A DNA stretch of 64,000 nucleotides from Chelatococcus asaccharovorans (GTDB taxonomy: Bacteria > Pseudomonadota > Alphaproteobacteria > Rhizobiales > Beijerinckiaceae). Positions 1-9,185 of this stretch are shown here, piece after piece. The notes under the pieces are model-generated. The model saw nothing but the letters and a program-made list of their open reading frames with translations, searched no databases and was not told where the DNA came from. A program made the position numbers and the translations under genes. Position 1 is the stretch's first letter. Each line of letters starts with the position of its first letter. The stretch is taken from NCBI RefSeq assembly GCF_003201475.1, contig NZ_QJJK01000007.1, forward strand, positions 372,001 to 436,000, read 5' to 3'.

Positions 1-1071
1 CGACCAATGATGGTTGAAGGTGACATCCCGGGAGCAGCAGTCGGCGTTACGGTCGGCGGAAAGGAGTACGTTTTCTGCTATGGCGTTGCCGATAAGAAAA
101 GTGGCAGGAAGGTAACGAGTGATACAATCTTTGAGATTGGCTCTGTCAGCAAAACGTTTACGGCGACCCTGGGTGCTTATGCTCAGGTGCAGGGAGTGCT
201 TTCCCCTAGCGATCCGGCCAGCAAGTATCTTCCTGCTCTCAGTGGCACGGAATTCGACCGGGTTCGTGTTCTTGACCTCGCAACGTTCACGGCAGGTGGC
301 CTGCCTCTCCAATTTCCCGACGAGGTAACAACCCACGATCAGATGATCGCGTTTTATAGAGCGTGGAAACCCGATCAGCGGCCAGGCACAAGCAGGCGCT
401 ATTCGAATCCAAGCATCGGACTATATGGGCATTTAGCTGCGAAAAGCATGGCTATGCCGTTCGATGAGCTGATGCAGAAGCACCTTCTGTCCGCTCTTGG
501 GTTGAAGCACTCGTTCATCACCGTTCCCAACAGCCAGATCGAGAACTACGCCTTCGGGTATACGAAAGAGAACAAGCGGATCCGGGTTGCGCCTGGCCTG
601 TTCGATGCAGAGGCATATGGCGTGAAGAGCACCGCCGCTGATGTGCTCCGGTTCGTGAAAGCCAATATCGACGCAGGCGATGGGGAAAGCGCGCTTCATC
701 GCGCGATCCTGCAGACACATATCGGCCGTTTTCAGATTGGCCCCATGGCGCAAGGCCTGGGATGGGAGATCGTGCGATATCCGACCAGTCTGGATACACT
801 GCTTGCCGCGAATTCTTCCGAGATGGCTTTCACGCCCCAGAAGGCAATTCCGATCGCACCAACCGCAAGGCCCTTGGACGACATCCTGATCAATAAAACC
901 GGGTCGACGAATGGTTTCGCTGCGTATGCCGCGTTCGTGCCAAAAGAAAAAGTCGGCGTTGTAATTCTCGCGAACAAGAATTTTCCTATTCCGGCGCGCG
1001 TGAACGCCGCGTATGCGATCTTGCGCGCAATCGGGGCTGCGACCAGTCCGACCAAGGGTCAGCGCAGATAA
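1..1071 (+). CDS. Class C beta-lactamase-family serine hydrolase (5' end outside window)
   Basis: Penicillin-binding-protein-like serine hydrolase of the AmpC/esterase class, normally exported to the periplasm. Counting from the first in-window ATG at position 7, the nucleophile motif S-V-S-K is at residues 46-49, Y-S-N at 132-134 and K-T-G near residue 297, so all three active-site elements of the fold are intact. The reading frame is open to the window edge. The sequence aligned to the IPG-x-AV block normally lies 25-50 residues into the precursor, so the true start and signal peptide are probably upstream. Whether it cleaves beta-lactams or acts as an esterase or peptidase cannot be told from sequence. 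No AmpR-type regulator is visible. The next gene is an AraC regulator in the same direction, 149 bp downstream. Confidence 0.9.
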   Translation, partial: RPMMVEGDIPGAAVGVTVGGKEYVFCYGVADKKSGRKVTSDTIFEIGSVSKTFTATLGAYAQVQGVLSPSDPASKYLPALSGTEFDRVRVLDLATFTAGGLPLQFPDEVTTHDQMIAFYRAWKPDQRPGTSRRYSNPSIGLYGHLAAKSMAMPFDELMQKHLLSALGLKHSFITVPNSQIENYAFGYTKENKRIRVAPGLFDAEAYGVKSTAADVLRFVKANIDAGDGESALHRAILQTHIGRFQIGPMAQGLGWEIVRYPTSLDTLLAANSSEMAFTPQKAIPIAPTARPLDDILINKTGSTNGFAAYAAFVPKEKVGVVILANKNFPIPARVNAAYAILRAIGAATSPTKGQRR

Positions 1072-1220
1072 GGGGCGTTGGTGCGCAATCAACGCGCGTT
1101 GGCAGGCCAGAAGCGCACGATGGTCGTCGCAGGTTTCTGGCGGATTCACGCCAAACCGCAAGATCGGTCGAGCAAGTTGCGGCTCTTGGTGACTTAACTG
1201 GCGCGGCCACGGAGGAAGGA

Positions 1221-2102
1221 ATGATGAAGGCGGCGCTTCGGACCTATCATGCCCGCATGCGGCGGGTGCTGGACCATATCGACCGGCATCTCGACCGCGA
1301 TCTCGACCTGGAATCGGTGAGCGGCATCGCGGCCTTCTCGAAGTTTCATTTCCACCGGCAGTTCGTGGCGACCTTCGGGTTGTCCGTGCACCGCTATGTC
1401 CAGCTTGCTCGCATGAAGCGCGCTTCGTACCGGCTGGCTTACAGCGACGCCCAGAGCGTCACGGACATCGCGATGGATGCCGGCTACGAGGCGCCGGACG
1501 CCTTTGCCCGCGCCTTTCGGCAACGGTTCGGGCAATCGCCGTCGTCCTTCCGGAAATCTCCCGATTGGGAAACGTGGCTGGCGGCCTTCGGGCCTCTCGA
1601 GAACGCGAGGAACAAGCTCATGCAGACAACATTCACCGCAATGGACGTGACGATCCGCGACGTGCCGCCGACGCCGGTGGCGATCTTCGAGCATCGGGGC
1701 GACCCGGCGACGCTCGGCGCCACCATCCAGCGGTTCATCGCGTGGCGCAAGGCCGCCGGCCTTCACCCCAAGACAAATCCGACCTTCAACGTCTGGCGTT
1801 CCGAGCGCTGTCCCGAGCAGCCGGCTGATTACAGCGTGGACCTCTGTGTCGGGACCGACCAGCCGATCGAGCCGAACAGCGAGGTCAAGGCCGGCGAGAT
1901 CCCCGGCGGCCGCTGCGCGGTGCTGCGGGTCGTCGGCAACACCCACAATCTGGAGCCCGCCGCGCTCTATCTCTATCGCGACTGGTTGCCGGCCAGCGGC
2001 GAGGAAGCCCGCGATTTTCCGATCTATTGCCAGCGGCTCAGCTTCTTCCCGGAAGTGCCGGAGCATGAGACTGTCGTAGAACTGTTCTTGCCGCTGAAAT
2101 AG
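1221..2102 (+). CDS. AraC-family regulator with GyrI-like effector domain
   Basis: 293-residue transcription factor. Residues 8-108 are the two helix-turn-helix AraC DNA-binding domain, here at the N-terminus. Residues about 140-293 form a GyrI-like (SOUL/Rob-type) ligand domain starting around V-x-I-R-D-V-P-P-T-P-V and ending with the typical F-x-P-L-K tail. This Rob/BmrR-like layout usually senses hydrophobic drugs or metabolites. The start at 1221 is supported by a very strong Shine-Dalgarno (GGAGGAAGGA) just upstream. No operator or linked efflux gene is obvious, so the target is unknown. The following 900 bp hold no secure gene. Confidence 0.92.
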   Translation: MMKAALRTYHARMRRVLDHIDRHLDRDLDLESVSGIAAFSKFHFHRQFVATFGLSVHRYVQLARMKRASYRLAYSDAQSVTDIAMDAGYEAPDAFARAFRQRFGQSPSSFRKSPDWETWLAAFGPLENARNKLMQTTFTAMDVTIRDVPPTPVAIFEHRGDPATLGATIQRFIAWRKAAGLHPKTNPTFNVWRSERCPEQPADYSVDLCVGTDQPIEPNSEVKAGEIPGGRCAVLRVVGNTHNLEPAALYLYRDWLPASGEEARDFPIYCQRLSFFPEVPEHETVVELFLPLK

Positions 2103-2717
2103 CGTCCTCGCTTCGCCGCCGGGACGTCGCGGCTGTCGATCATTGCCGTCGTCAGGTTGCGGTGGTTGACCTTCGATCCTCTGCGCGGGAGCCACGGCTT
2201 GGCTGTCATGTCGGCGGCCCCCTGCAGATGCAAGGCGCCTTGTGGGTGTCGCCCAGGATGCTCCAAACGCGTTTGGCGCTGCTGACAATGAGCTGGATCG
2301 ACTGATTCAATTCGGCTTCGGTCGAGCTTCCATATGCGTTCCTCAATCGGATTGCTTCGGCTTGGAACATGATGGCCGTGAGGGCATCCGCGATCTGAGA
2401 TCGCGCGCAGTCCGGGGCCGCTTGGTCGGTGCAATGCCCGTTGCAGCCTCCTTCGTTTGGAGCAGACGGGCGGCCAGCCTTGTCCGTGTCAAACAGAATG
2501 CTGTTCAGGGGCTGCATCTCGATAACGTCCTCCGCGTCACGACGGCGTCAATCGTCATCAGAAGCACAGGCTTGCACAGGCACGCGCGTGCCGCGCGCAA
2601 AGTGTTGGAAAGTGTTGTTGAGAGCCGAAGGCAGAGCGCTCGACCAGTTTGCGTTCCGCGGTGCCGTGGTGCCTCGATCAGATCGCCGGCCCGGCCCGAC
2701 ATTCCGGCCTCGTGGAG
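2103..2717. other. Intergenic stretch with no secure gene
   Basis: Apart from the doubtful minus-strand small frame at 2206-2517 and the palindromic repeat that begins at 2718, I see no domain, RNA or clear promoter here. Base composition drops slightly below that of the neighbouring genes, as expected for non-coding DNA. Confidence 0.5.
2206..2517 (-). CDS. Hypothetical small protein (doubtful)
   Basis: A 103-codon frame on the minus strand in a 930-bp gap between two solid plus-strand genes. The middle (about residues 40-90) looks protein-like: a run of amphipathic helix with A-L-T-A-I-M-F-Q-A-E-A followed by a second helix with A-K-R-V-W-S-I-L-G. The first 35 and last 12 residues look like ordinary read-through. 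I recognise no family. It could be a real small helical protein, a remnant of a larger gene, or a chance frame. Confidence 0.3.
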   Translation of the reverse strand: MQPLNSILFDTDKAGRPSAPNEGGCNGHCTDQAAPDCARSQIADALTAIMFQAEAIRLRNAYGSSTEAELNQSIQLIVSSAKRVWSILGDTHKAPCICRGPPT

Positions 2718-2834
2718 CTTTCGAATTTGACATGTAAGTCCCGCCCGACATCAAGCTCCGGATCAAATGTCAGATTCGAAAGCGCCAATAGAACCAATAG
2801 CTTGCTGGTGGTTCTATTGACTCCGACATTGGCT
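2718..2834. repeat. Dispersed palindromic intergenic repeat, copy 1
   Basis: Contains two adjacent inverted repeats: CTTTCGAATTTGACAT (2718-2733) with its complement at 2767-2782 (one mismatch), and CAATAGAACCA (2786-2796) with a perfect complement at 2809-2819, then TCCGACATTGG. The central block AGTCCCGCC-GACATCA-GCTCC-GATCAAATGTCA recurs at 16.6 kb, and the AATGTCAAATTCG and GTGGTTCT...CCGACATT modules recur at 39.8 kb. It is non-coding and resembles the small palindromic repeats scattered in rhizobial genomes. Confidence 0.75.
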
Positions 2835-3033
2835 CCAAGGCTCGTATCAAGCGGATGCAAAAGTCGGAGTCGAACCACGAGTAGCCGGACCAGGCGCGGT
2901 TTCGGCGCCGAACGCACTTCCTGTCGTCGCCTTGCAGCTATTTACGCAACTTAACGGGCGCGCTGTTGCGTCGCGTGTCAGCATCTTCGTCGTTCATCGT
3001 GTCCGAACGTCAACAAAACACTGAGGTGCTGCC

Positions 3034-3819
3034 ATGCCACTTCGACGCATCTGTTCCGCCGCCATGCTGGCGTCTTCCCTGGTCCTGATCGCCCCCGCTG
3101 CGGCGATGGCCGAACCCATCAAGAACATCGTCCTGGTGCACGGCGCCTGGGTCGATGGGTCCGGCTGGAAGCCGGTCTATGAGATACTGACCAGGAAGGG
3201 CTTCCAGGTTTCGATTGTCCAGGAGCCGGAATCGTCGCTCCGGGATGACGTCGCCGCCGCCAAGCGCGTGCTCGACATGCAGGATGCGCCGGCCATCCTG
3301 GTCGGACACTCCTACGGCGGCTCTATCATCACCGAAGCTGGCATACACCCAAAGGTGGCAGGACTTGTCTACGTCGCTGCCCACGCGCCCGACGTTGGCG
3401 AGGATGAGGGCGAGCTCGGAAAGAAGATGCCGAGCGTGCTGGGCAAGACCGAAGGCGCCATCAAGGTGACGCCGGACGGCTACACCTACCTCGACCCGGC
3501 TTTGTTCCCCAAGCTGTTCGCCCCTGACCTGCCGCGCGAACAGGCTGAGTTCGAGGCACGCTCGCAGGTGCTGGCCAAGGCCGAGGTTTTCAACACGCCG
3601 CTGACCGCCGCAGCGTGGAAGACAAAGCCAGCCTGGGGCATCGTGGCCGGCAACGACCAGATTATCAATCCCGACCTTGAACGCTTCTACTACGAGCGGG
3701 CCAAGGCGCCGTTCATCGTCATCGAAGGCGCCAGCCATTCGGTTTACGAATCCCATCCGAAACGCGTTGCCGATGTGATCGAGGAGGCCGCGCGGGATGT
3801 CGGCGAGAAGACGAAATGA
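3034..3819 (+). CDS. Secreted alpha/beta hydrolase
   Basis: 261-residue esterase-like protein. Residues 1-27 are a signal peptide (R-R then a hydrophobic A/L/I stretch ending A-M-A), so it acts in the periplasm or outside. The mature part starts with the typical I-V-L-V-H-G-A-W strand and oxyanion loop. The nucleophile elbow is G-H-S-Y-G-G near residue 92, the acid is likely Asp in A-G-N-D-Q near 209, and the histidine is in G-A-S-H-S near 232. It resembles small salicylate-esterase/MenH-like hydrolases, often annotated only as alpha/beta hydrolase. Substrate unknown. The RBS is GAGGTG. An Ohr/OsmC gene follows 240 bp later, so a shared detoxification role is possible. Confidence 0.9.
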   Translation: MPLRRICSAAMLASSLVLIAPAAAMAEPIKNIVLVHGAWVDGSGWKPVYEILTRKGFQVSIVQEPESSLRDDVAAAKRVLDMQDAPAILVGHSYGGSIITEAGIHPKVAGLVYVAAHAPDVGEDEGELGKKMPSVLGKTEGAIKVTPDGYTYLDPALFPKLFAPDLPREQAEFEARSQVLAKAEVFNTPLTAAAWKTKPAWGIVAGNDQIINPDLERFYYERAKAPFIVIEGASHSVYESHPKRVADVIEEAARDVGEKTK

Positions 3820-4059
3820 TCGCAATCCAAAGCCGTCGTATCGCGCAATCCGCATGACGGCTTCCTTCAGGGCAAGCGGGTGGGCCATGGCCGCTCTTTC
3901 AGATCTTTCGCCAGGCAGAACTTGGGGCACATCGCATCGGTCGCGCGAGCAGCGCATCGCCGCCGGCAGTACCTATGCGCGCGGCAAGCAGGTCGCGCAG
4001 AAGGATGGCGAAGCGCGCCTGCAGGATGACGAAAAGACGTGCATGCAAGGAAACGACGA

Positions 4060-4485
4060 ATGACTATTCTCTACTCGACCAAAGTCTCCGCGACTGGCGG
4101 ATTGCAAGGTCGAATCCGCAGCGAGGATGGCGTCCTCGACCTGGACTTCGCCGTACCGACTGAATTGGGGGGACCGGGAGGCGCTACCAATTCCGTGCAG
4201 CTCCTAGCAGGCGGTTACGCCGCATGTTTCGGGGACTCGCTGCTTCGCGTCGCCCTGCAGTTGGGACACCGGTTCTCGGCGGGCGACCTGACGGTGGTCG
4301 CCGAAATCGGCATGAGTTGCACTGAGCCGGAGGTCTTTGTCCTGCACGCCAGCCTCGCCGTCACCATCGCTGGTGTCGATCAGACGACGGCCGAGACGCT
4401 GGTCGCCAGGGCCGACGCGATCTGCCCTTACACATATGCCTTTCGGGGAAACATCGAGATCGTCAAGACGGTGACGACGTGGTGA
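4060..4485 (+). CDS. Organic hydroperoxide resistance (Ohr/OsmC) family protein
   Basis: 141-residue thiol peroxidase. Two catalytic cysteines are seen in their usual places: A-A-C-F near residue 55 and A-I-C-P-Y near 121, followed by R-G-N-I-E. The N-terminal Y-S-T-K-V-S-A-T-G-G is the Ohr hallmark. The enzyme reduces organic hydroperoxides in the cytoplasm using lipoyl or other dithiols. The start at 4060 is preferred over an upstream ATG at 4039 because AAGGA lies at good spacing and it gives the normal family length. No OhrR repressor lies adjacent; an AraC regulator follows on the same strand. Confidence 0.93.
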   Translation: MTILYSTKVSATGGLQGRIRSEDGVLDLDFAVPTELGGPGGATNSVQLLAGGYAACFGDSLLRVALQLGHRFSAGDLTVVAEIGMSCTEPEVFVLHASLAVTIAGVDQTTAETLVARADAICPYTYAFRGNIEIVKTVTTW

Positions 4486-4699
4486 TCTGCCCGCCTCGCG
4501 CCTCCGCACCGTCGCATGCTCGCGGTCGCGACCGGGGGTACCGGGAGTGAGGCTGGCCGATCACCGAATGCCATGATGTCGAGCGAGCAGAAAGCCAATG
4601 GGCCCAATGCAAGGCTCGGACGCTGCGATTCTTGAACGCTTGGGTGATTAATGCGATCATTCCGCTCCGATCCGGACTTGTGCAATGCGTGGGTGCCCA

Positions 4700-5653
4700 A
4701 TGAGCGAGACGCCGCTCTCCGGAAATCGAGCCATCAGAAGGCGCGCCTACGGCTCGCAATTGGGCGAACCTTTCGGCTTGTTGAAGCCCCTCAGTCACAT
4801 CAGCCGCACGTTGAAACGAGGTGCGCTGGCTGTCACAGAGTTGCAATCCCAAGCGCCGCCGCGGGATCCAACACCGTCTTTCGGCTATGACGATGCCTAT
4901 CTGGTGATTGTAAACCTCAGGCATATGGGGCTTGAGCTTTGGCTGAACGATAGTTTCCGCTTGAGCGATGCCTTGCTTCAGGGAAAGACCTACATTTCCG
5001 ATCTGAGACCGGAACCGCGGGTCCTCATACGGGATCCTTTCCACACCGTGAATTTCTACATGCCCATCCCAACCTTGAAGGCGTATGCCGAGCAGAACGA
5101 CATGCCGGTCTTTACGGATTTTCCTCAACCTCCCCATGATGGCCAGGACGATCCGGTGATGCGCAAACTTGCCGGGGCGGCCTTGGCGGCATTTGCCCAT
5201 CGCCACCAAACGAGCGGCCTGTTGCTCGACGCGATCCTCGATGCGGTCTGCATCAACGTACTAGGGCGATATGCCGGGAACAACCGCGGTGCTCCCACCA
5301 GGCCCCGTGGTCTGACCCCGTGGCAGGAGCGTCGCGCGAAGGAACTCATCGACGAACGTCTCGACGTGTCGCTGTCGGAACTCGCCCACGAATGTGGCCT
5401 TTCCATTGCCCATTTCGGTCGAGCTTTCAAGCGTTCCACCGGGCTTGCGCCGCATCAGTGGCAACTTCGCCGTCGCATGAAGCGGGCACGGGTCCTGTTG
5501 ACAGGCTCGACGCTCTCGATTGCTGAGGTCGCTCTTGCGTGCGGGTTTTCGAGCCAGAGTCATTTCGCCACCTCCTTCAAGGAGAATACCGGCGTAAGCC
5601 CCGGGCGCTGGCGTCGGTCGGGTCTCCGGGAAACAGGACCGGAGTTCAACTGA
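4700..5653 (+). CDS. AraC-family transcriptional regulator
   Basis: 317-residue regulator. The N-terminal 200 residues resemble the AraC_binding_2-like sensing part of regulators with an HTH at the C-terminus. The double helix-turn-helix DNA-binding domain occupies about residues 215-310, with the second-motif signature I-A-E-V-A-L-A-C-G-F-S-S-Q-S-H-F-x-x-x-F and the ending G-V-S-P-G-R-W-R. An ATG at 4685 would add five residues. It lies upstream of, and co-directional with, the giant ATPase regulator; homologues of that regulator are also of unknown target. The inducer cannot be predicted. Confidence 0.92.
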   Translation: MSETPLSGNRAIRRRAYGSQLGEPFGLLKPLSHISRTLKRGALAVTELQSQAPPRDPTPSFGYDDAYLVIVNLRHMGLELWLNDSFRLSDALLQGKTYISDLRPEPRVLIRDPFHTVNFYMPIPTLKAYAEQNDMPVFTDFPQPPHDGQDDPVMRKLAGAALAAFAHRHQTSGLLLDAILDAVCINVLGRYAGNNRGAPTRPRGLTPWQERRAKELIDERLDVSLSELAHECGLSIAHFGRAFKRSTGLAPHQWQLRRRMKRARVLLTGSTLSIAEVALACGFSSQSHFATSFKENTGVSPGRWRRSGLRETGPEFN

Positions 5654-5801
5654 CGTCCAGCGTGGCGAATGTCCTGCCGCGAGCCCCGCAAACGGGGTGA
5701 AATCATATTTCCGCAAGCGACGCCGGGTTTTCGGAAGACAGGCCCGCCGTTCTCTCCAACATGTTCAACGGCCTGAATATGTCGGCGCAGGAGCGGAAGC
5801 T

Positions 5802-8711
5802 GTGACAGGTCGTGCAGCCGCCCGGACGGACAAGGTCTTGCCTGCCCCGCCGCACACCCAAGCCGGTGCGCGCCCGGGGACGGTATCGTTCGGAAGCTTC
5901 CGAGTGGATCACGCACGCCGGCTCCTCTTGAGAGATGGCGAGCCCGTGCGGGTCGGCTCGCGTGCTCTGGATCTGCTGATCGCCCTTGTTGACCGCGCCG
6001 GAGACGTCGTCGGCAAACATGAACTGCTGGACGTCGTATGGAAGGGGGTGGTCGTCGACGAAGCGGCCGTCAGGGTGCACCTGGCCTCTCTTCGCCGTGC
6101 CCTCGGAGACGGTCGAGACGGTGCTCGGTACATCGTCAATATCCCAGGCCGGGGCTACAGCTTCGTCGCTCCGATCGCACGTGATGAGCCGAAGGCACAC
6201 CCGCCGCAGGCAGAGCCTCCGGTTGCCCGATCCATTGGCCCGGTGCCGGCGCCGTCGCGCGCGCCGATCGGCCGGGATCATGTTATCGGCAGCCTGAGCG
6301 AACTCCTCCTGACGCGAAGGTTTGTCAGCGTCGTCGGGGCGGGAGGCATCGGCAAGACGACGGTGGCGGCAGCCATCGCGCAGAGGCTGCGGTCGGAATT
6401 CGGCGATGACAATGTCGTCTTCGTCGATTTCGGCGCCGTTTCCGAGCCCGAACTGGTTCTGGGCGCGATAACCTCCGCGGTCGGCTGCGCTGTCGGCGGG
6501 GCAGATCCTTTCGCCGAACTGCTCACCTTCCTCGACGAAAAGCGCATGCTGATCGTCTTCGACAGTTGCGAGCATCTCGTCGACCAGACCTCGCAGCTGG
6601 CAGGCAAACTGTATCAGCGTGCGCCCAGCGTCCATATGCTGATCACCTCCCGGGAGTCGTTGCGTGTCGAGGGAGAGACCGTCCATCTGCTTAGCCCCTT
6701 GGCCTACCCGGCCGACGAGAAGCCGACCGCCGCCGAGGCGCTGGCGACGCCGGCCGTGCAACTCTTCATGGATCGGGCAGCCTTCAGCGGATTTCATGGA
6801 GAATTGACCGACGGCGATGCACCGGTCGTAGCCGAGATATGCCGGCGGACTGACGGCATCGCGCTGGCCATCGAACTGGCTGCCAGCCGCGTTGGCACTT
6901 ATGGCATTCACGGTGTCGCCAGTTTGCTCGCAGGCAACATGGAACTCAGCCTGACGGGCCGGCGCAACGTCGTCGCACGACATCGAACGCTGGAAGCGAT
7001 GCTGGACTGGAGCTTCAACCTGCTCGCGGAAGACGAGCGGCGCATCCTTTGCCGGCTGTCCGTGTTTGTTGGCCTCTTCACGATGGAGGCTGCCTGCTCT
7101 GTCGCGGGAGATGGAGAGCAGGATGCAGCGGTCGCAGCGACCTTGGCAAGTCTTGTCGACAAGTCCCTCGTATGGGTCCAGCCCGAAGGTGAGGGGGTCT
7201 TCTACCGCCTTCCCGACATGACGCGCGCCTATGCGAGGGGCAGGCTGGACGAGAGTGATACGTCGGGATCGATCGCCGATCGTCACGCCCGCTATTTCGC
7301 GGCCCTGTTCAAGGCAATTGCGCTGGAGCACGGCGCATATACCGACATCGGCCGCTACGTGCCGCATATTGGCAATGTGCGCAAAGCATTGGAATGGAGC
7401 TTCTCCAGTGACGATCGGCACGCGATCGGCGTTGAGCTTGCAGCCGATTCGGCGCCTCTTTTCCTCGGTCTCTGGCTGCTCACGGAGTCCAGTCATTGGG
7501 CGCGTCGGGCGTTGGAGGTCGCCAAAGGCGTCAGCGATCTCCCGCGACGGGAAGTCCGTCTGCTTGAGGCGTTGGCGGTGTCGACGATGCACACGCTTGG
7601 CAACACGCAGGAGGTACGCAACGCCATCGAGCGGGGGTTGAATCTGTCGGACACCGAGGGAGGCGGTTTGACGCAACTCCGCCTGCTCGCCGGCCTCAAC
7701 CTTTTTCTCACCAGGCTTGGTGATTTCGACGGCGCCCTGGCCGCCGCGAAAAGAAGCGGGGCGATTGCCGCGAAAAGCGGAACGCCTGGCGACCGAGTCA
7801 TCGCCGAATGGATACTCGCCGCAGCCTATCACATGGCGGGCGATCAGGCAGCGGCGCTCGACCATTGCGAGCGCGGCTTCATGCTGGAGGCAAATGTCGG
7901 TCAGCTGGAAATTAATCTGTTTGGATACGATCACCACCTGCGCGCCGAACTTGCGCGGGCACGCGCGCTCAGCCTGAGGGGGGCTCCTGTTGCTGCCAGC
8001 CAACTGGTCCTTGAGGCAATGGACCGGGCCTCCCGGTCGTCTCTTCCAGGCGACTACAGCATGGCTGCCGCTCATGGCATTCCGGTTCTGCTCTGGAGTG
8101 GCAGCGTCGACCAGTCGGGAGAACATATCGAGCGTCTGCTCGCTCATGCCGAGCGGCACGCGCTCAAGAGTCACGCGGCTGCCGCCTTGGTGCTGCGAGG
8201 AGAACGGCTCCTACTTCTCGGAGAATCCCCGGCCGGTCTCGAGACGCTGCGGGAAGCGCTCAACATGCTCGTTCGCGAGCGCTTCCACATGATCATTCCG
8301 GCTGCGTCGCGGTCTCTTGCCGAGGCGCTCGCCCAATGCGGCAACCATGGCGAGGCGGCCGCGACCGTTGACGGTGCGATTTCCTCCGCGACGAAGATGT
8401 CTCAAAGGTTTTATCTGCCAGATCTTCTTCGTACGCGAGGTGAGATCCTCCTGCGCGGCCCCTCTCCCGATGTCGAAGCGGCAGAGGCGGCGTTCCGGAG
8501 TTCGATCGAACTGGCAAGAGATCAGTCCGCAACAGCCTGGGAGCTGAAGGCTGCCGTTCCGCTGGCTCGCCTCCTGCTTCAACAGGGAAGGGACGCCGAA
8601 GCGCAGGCACTCCTGGGATCGATCTATGAAGCCCACCCGGAAAAGGACGGCACGAGGGAGCTCACCGAAGCCGCGCATATATTGAGGAGAGCGCCGCGGG
8701 AACCTGATTGA
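5802..8711 (+). CDS. Large winged-helix regulator with P-loop NTPase and TPR region
   Basis: About 969-residue signal-responsive transcription factor. Counting from 5802, the first 100 residues are an OmpR/PhoB-type winged helix (F-G-S-F-R-V-D start, R-G-Y-S-F end). Next comes an NB-ARC/STAND-like ATPase beginning with the Walker A G-A-G-G-I-G-K-T-T near residue 185 and a Walker B-like L-I-V-F-D-S-C near 260, with the usual I-T-S-R-E-S-L sensor. The C-terminal 450 residues are helical, TPR-like. Such proteins switch by nucleotide and ligand binding. The frame is open from a GTG at 5697, but a GTG at 5802 has AGGAG at ideal spacing and starts nearer the domain. No partner gene identifies its ligand. 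Confidence 0.9.
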   Translation: MTGRAAARTDKVLPAPPHTQAGARPGTVSFGSFRVDHARRLLLRDGEPVRVGSRALDLLIALVDRAGDVVGKHELLDVVWKGVVVDEAAVRVHLASLRRALGDGRDGARYIVNIPGRGYSFVAPIARDEPKAHPPQAEPPVARSIGPVPAPSRAPIGRDHVIGSLSELLLTRRFVSVVGAGGIGKTTVAAAIAQRLRSEFGDDNVVFVDFGAVSEPELVLGAITSAVGCAVGGADPFAELLTFLDEKRMLIVFDSCEHLVDQTSQLAGKLYQRAPSVHMLITSRESLRVEGETVHLLSPLAYPADEKPTAAEALATPAVQLFMDRAAFSGFHGELTDGDAPVVAEICRRTDGIALAIELAASRVGTYGIHGVASLLAGNMELSLTGRRNVVARHRTLEAMLDWSFNLLAEDERRILCRLSVFVGLFTMEAACSVAGDGEQDAAVAATLASLVDKSLVWVQPEGEGVFYRLPDMTRAYARGRLDESDTSGSIADRHARYFAALFKAIALEHGAYTDIGRYVPHIGNVRKALEWSFSSDDRHAIGVELAADSAPLFLGLWLLTESSHWARRALEVAKGVSDLPRREVRLLEALAVSTMHTLGNTQEVRNAIERGLNLSDTEGGGLTQLRLLAGLNLFLTRLGDFDGALAAAKRSGAIAAKSGTPGDRVIAEWILAAAYHMAGDQAAALDHCERGFMLEANVGQLEINLFGYDHHLRAELARARALSLRGAPVAASQLVLEAMDRASRSSLPGDYSMAAAHGIPVLLWSGSVDQSGEHIERLLAHAERHALKSHAAAALVLRGERLLLLGESPAGLETLREALNMLVRERFHMIIPAASRSLAEALAQCGNHGEAAATVDGAISSATKMSQRFYLPDLLRTRGEILLRGPSPDVEAAEAAFRSSIELARDQSATAWELKAAVPLARLLLQQGRDAEAQALLGSIYEAHPEKDGTRELTEAAHILRRAPREPD

Positions 8712-8927
8712 CCTGCCCATTCCTGTTTGCGTCTCTTTACGCCGCTTTGCGCCACGTTGCGGCAGTTGGCGCCCCACGTTCCGCCGTCAGGCCCATCCTC
8801 ACGCAGCTGCACAACCGTTCGCATGTGCTTAAAGGCCAAGCCGAGCTAACAACATATATGCTCTCGTCACATTCATGGATCTTGCGATGACGGAAGGCCC
8901 AACTGCATCGTTGATGGGGCCCAGCGG

Positions 8928-9185
8928 CTACGGCCGACGGGCCGCCTTGCGCAGATCGTCCCTGACTGAAGGCTCAAGGGAACGCCAGTCGCAGTCGCGT
9001 AACGCCGCCTCCATGGCATAAAGCGCGACGAGCGTGACATGCCGGCCGAAGCGGAATTTGAGCCGATGATAAGCCTCGACCGCGCCCAGTCGCCGCAGCG
9101 CTTCTTCGCTGCCGATATCGACCTCGGCGAGCATCCGGGCCGTCGCCGGACCGAGATTGCGCATCTCCGCGATCGGCCGGCTCAA
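8928..9185 (-). CDS. TfoX C-terminal-domain protein
   Basis: Short protein (85 residues) consisting of the TfoX/Sxy C-terminal helix-hairpin-helix-like domain: M-R-N-L-G-P-A-T-A-R-M-L near residue 8 and L-G-A-V-E-A-Y-H-R-L-K near 33, ending in A-L-R-D-C-D-W. It starts with TTG overlapping the stop of the upstream YafY-type gene (TTGA) with GGGAGGG six bases before, which argues for translational coupling and for this start. The family links to competence regulation in gamma-proteobacteria, but stand-alone C-terminal versions are widespread and uncharacterised. Confidence 0.8.
   Translation of the reverse strand: MSRPIAEMRNLGPATARMLAEVDIGSEEALRRLGAVEAYHRLKFRFGRHVTLVALYAMEAALRDCDWRSLEPSVRDDLRKAARRP

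Noticed and set aside
3797-4063. Small plus-strand frame between the hydrolase and Ohr genes
   Set aside because: Overlaps both neighbours, lacks an RBS and has no protein-like pattern.
5703-8174. An 823-codon minus-strand frame
   Set aside because: Antisense to the STAND-like regulator; no recognisable fold.
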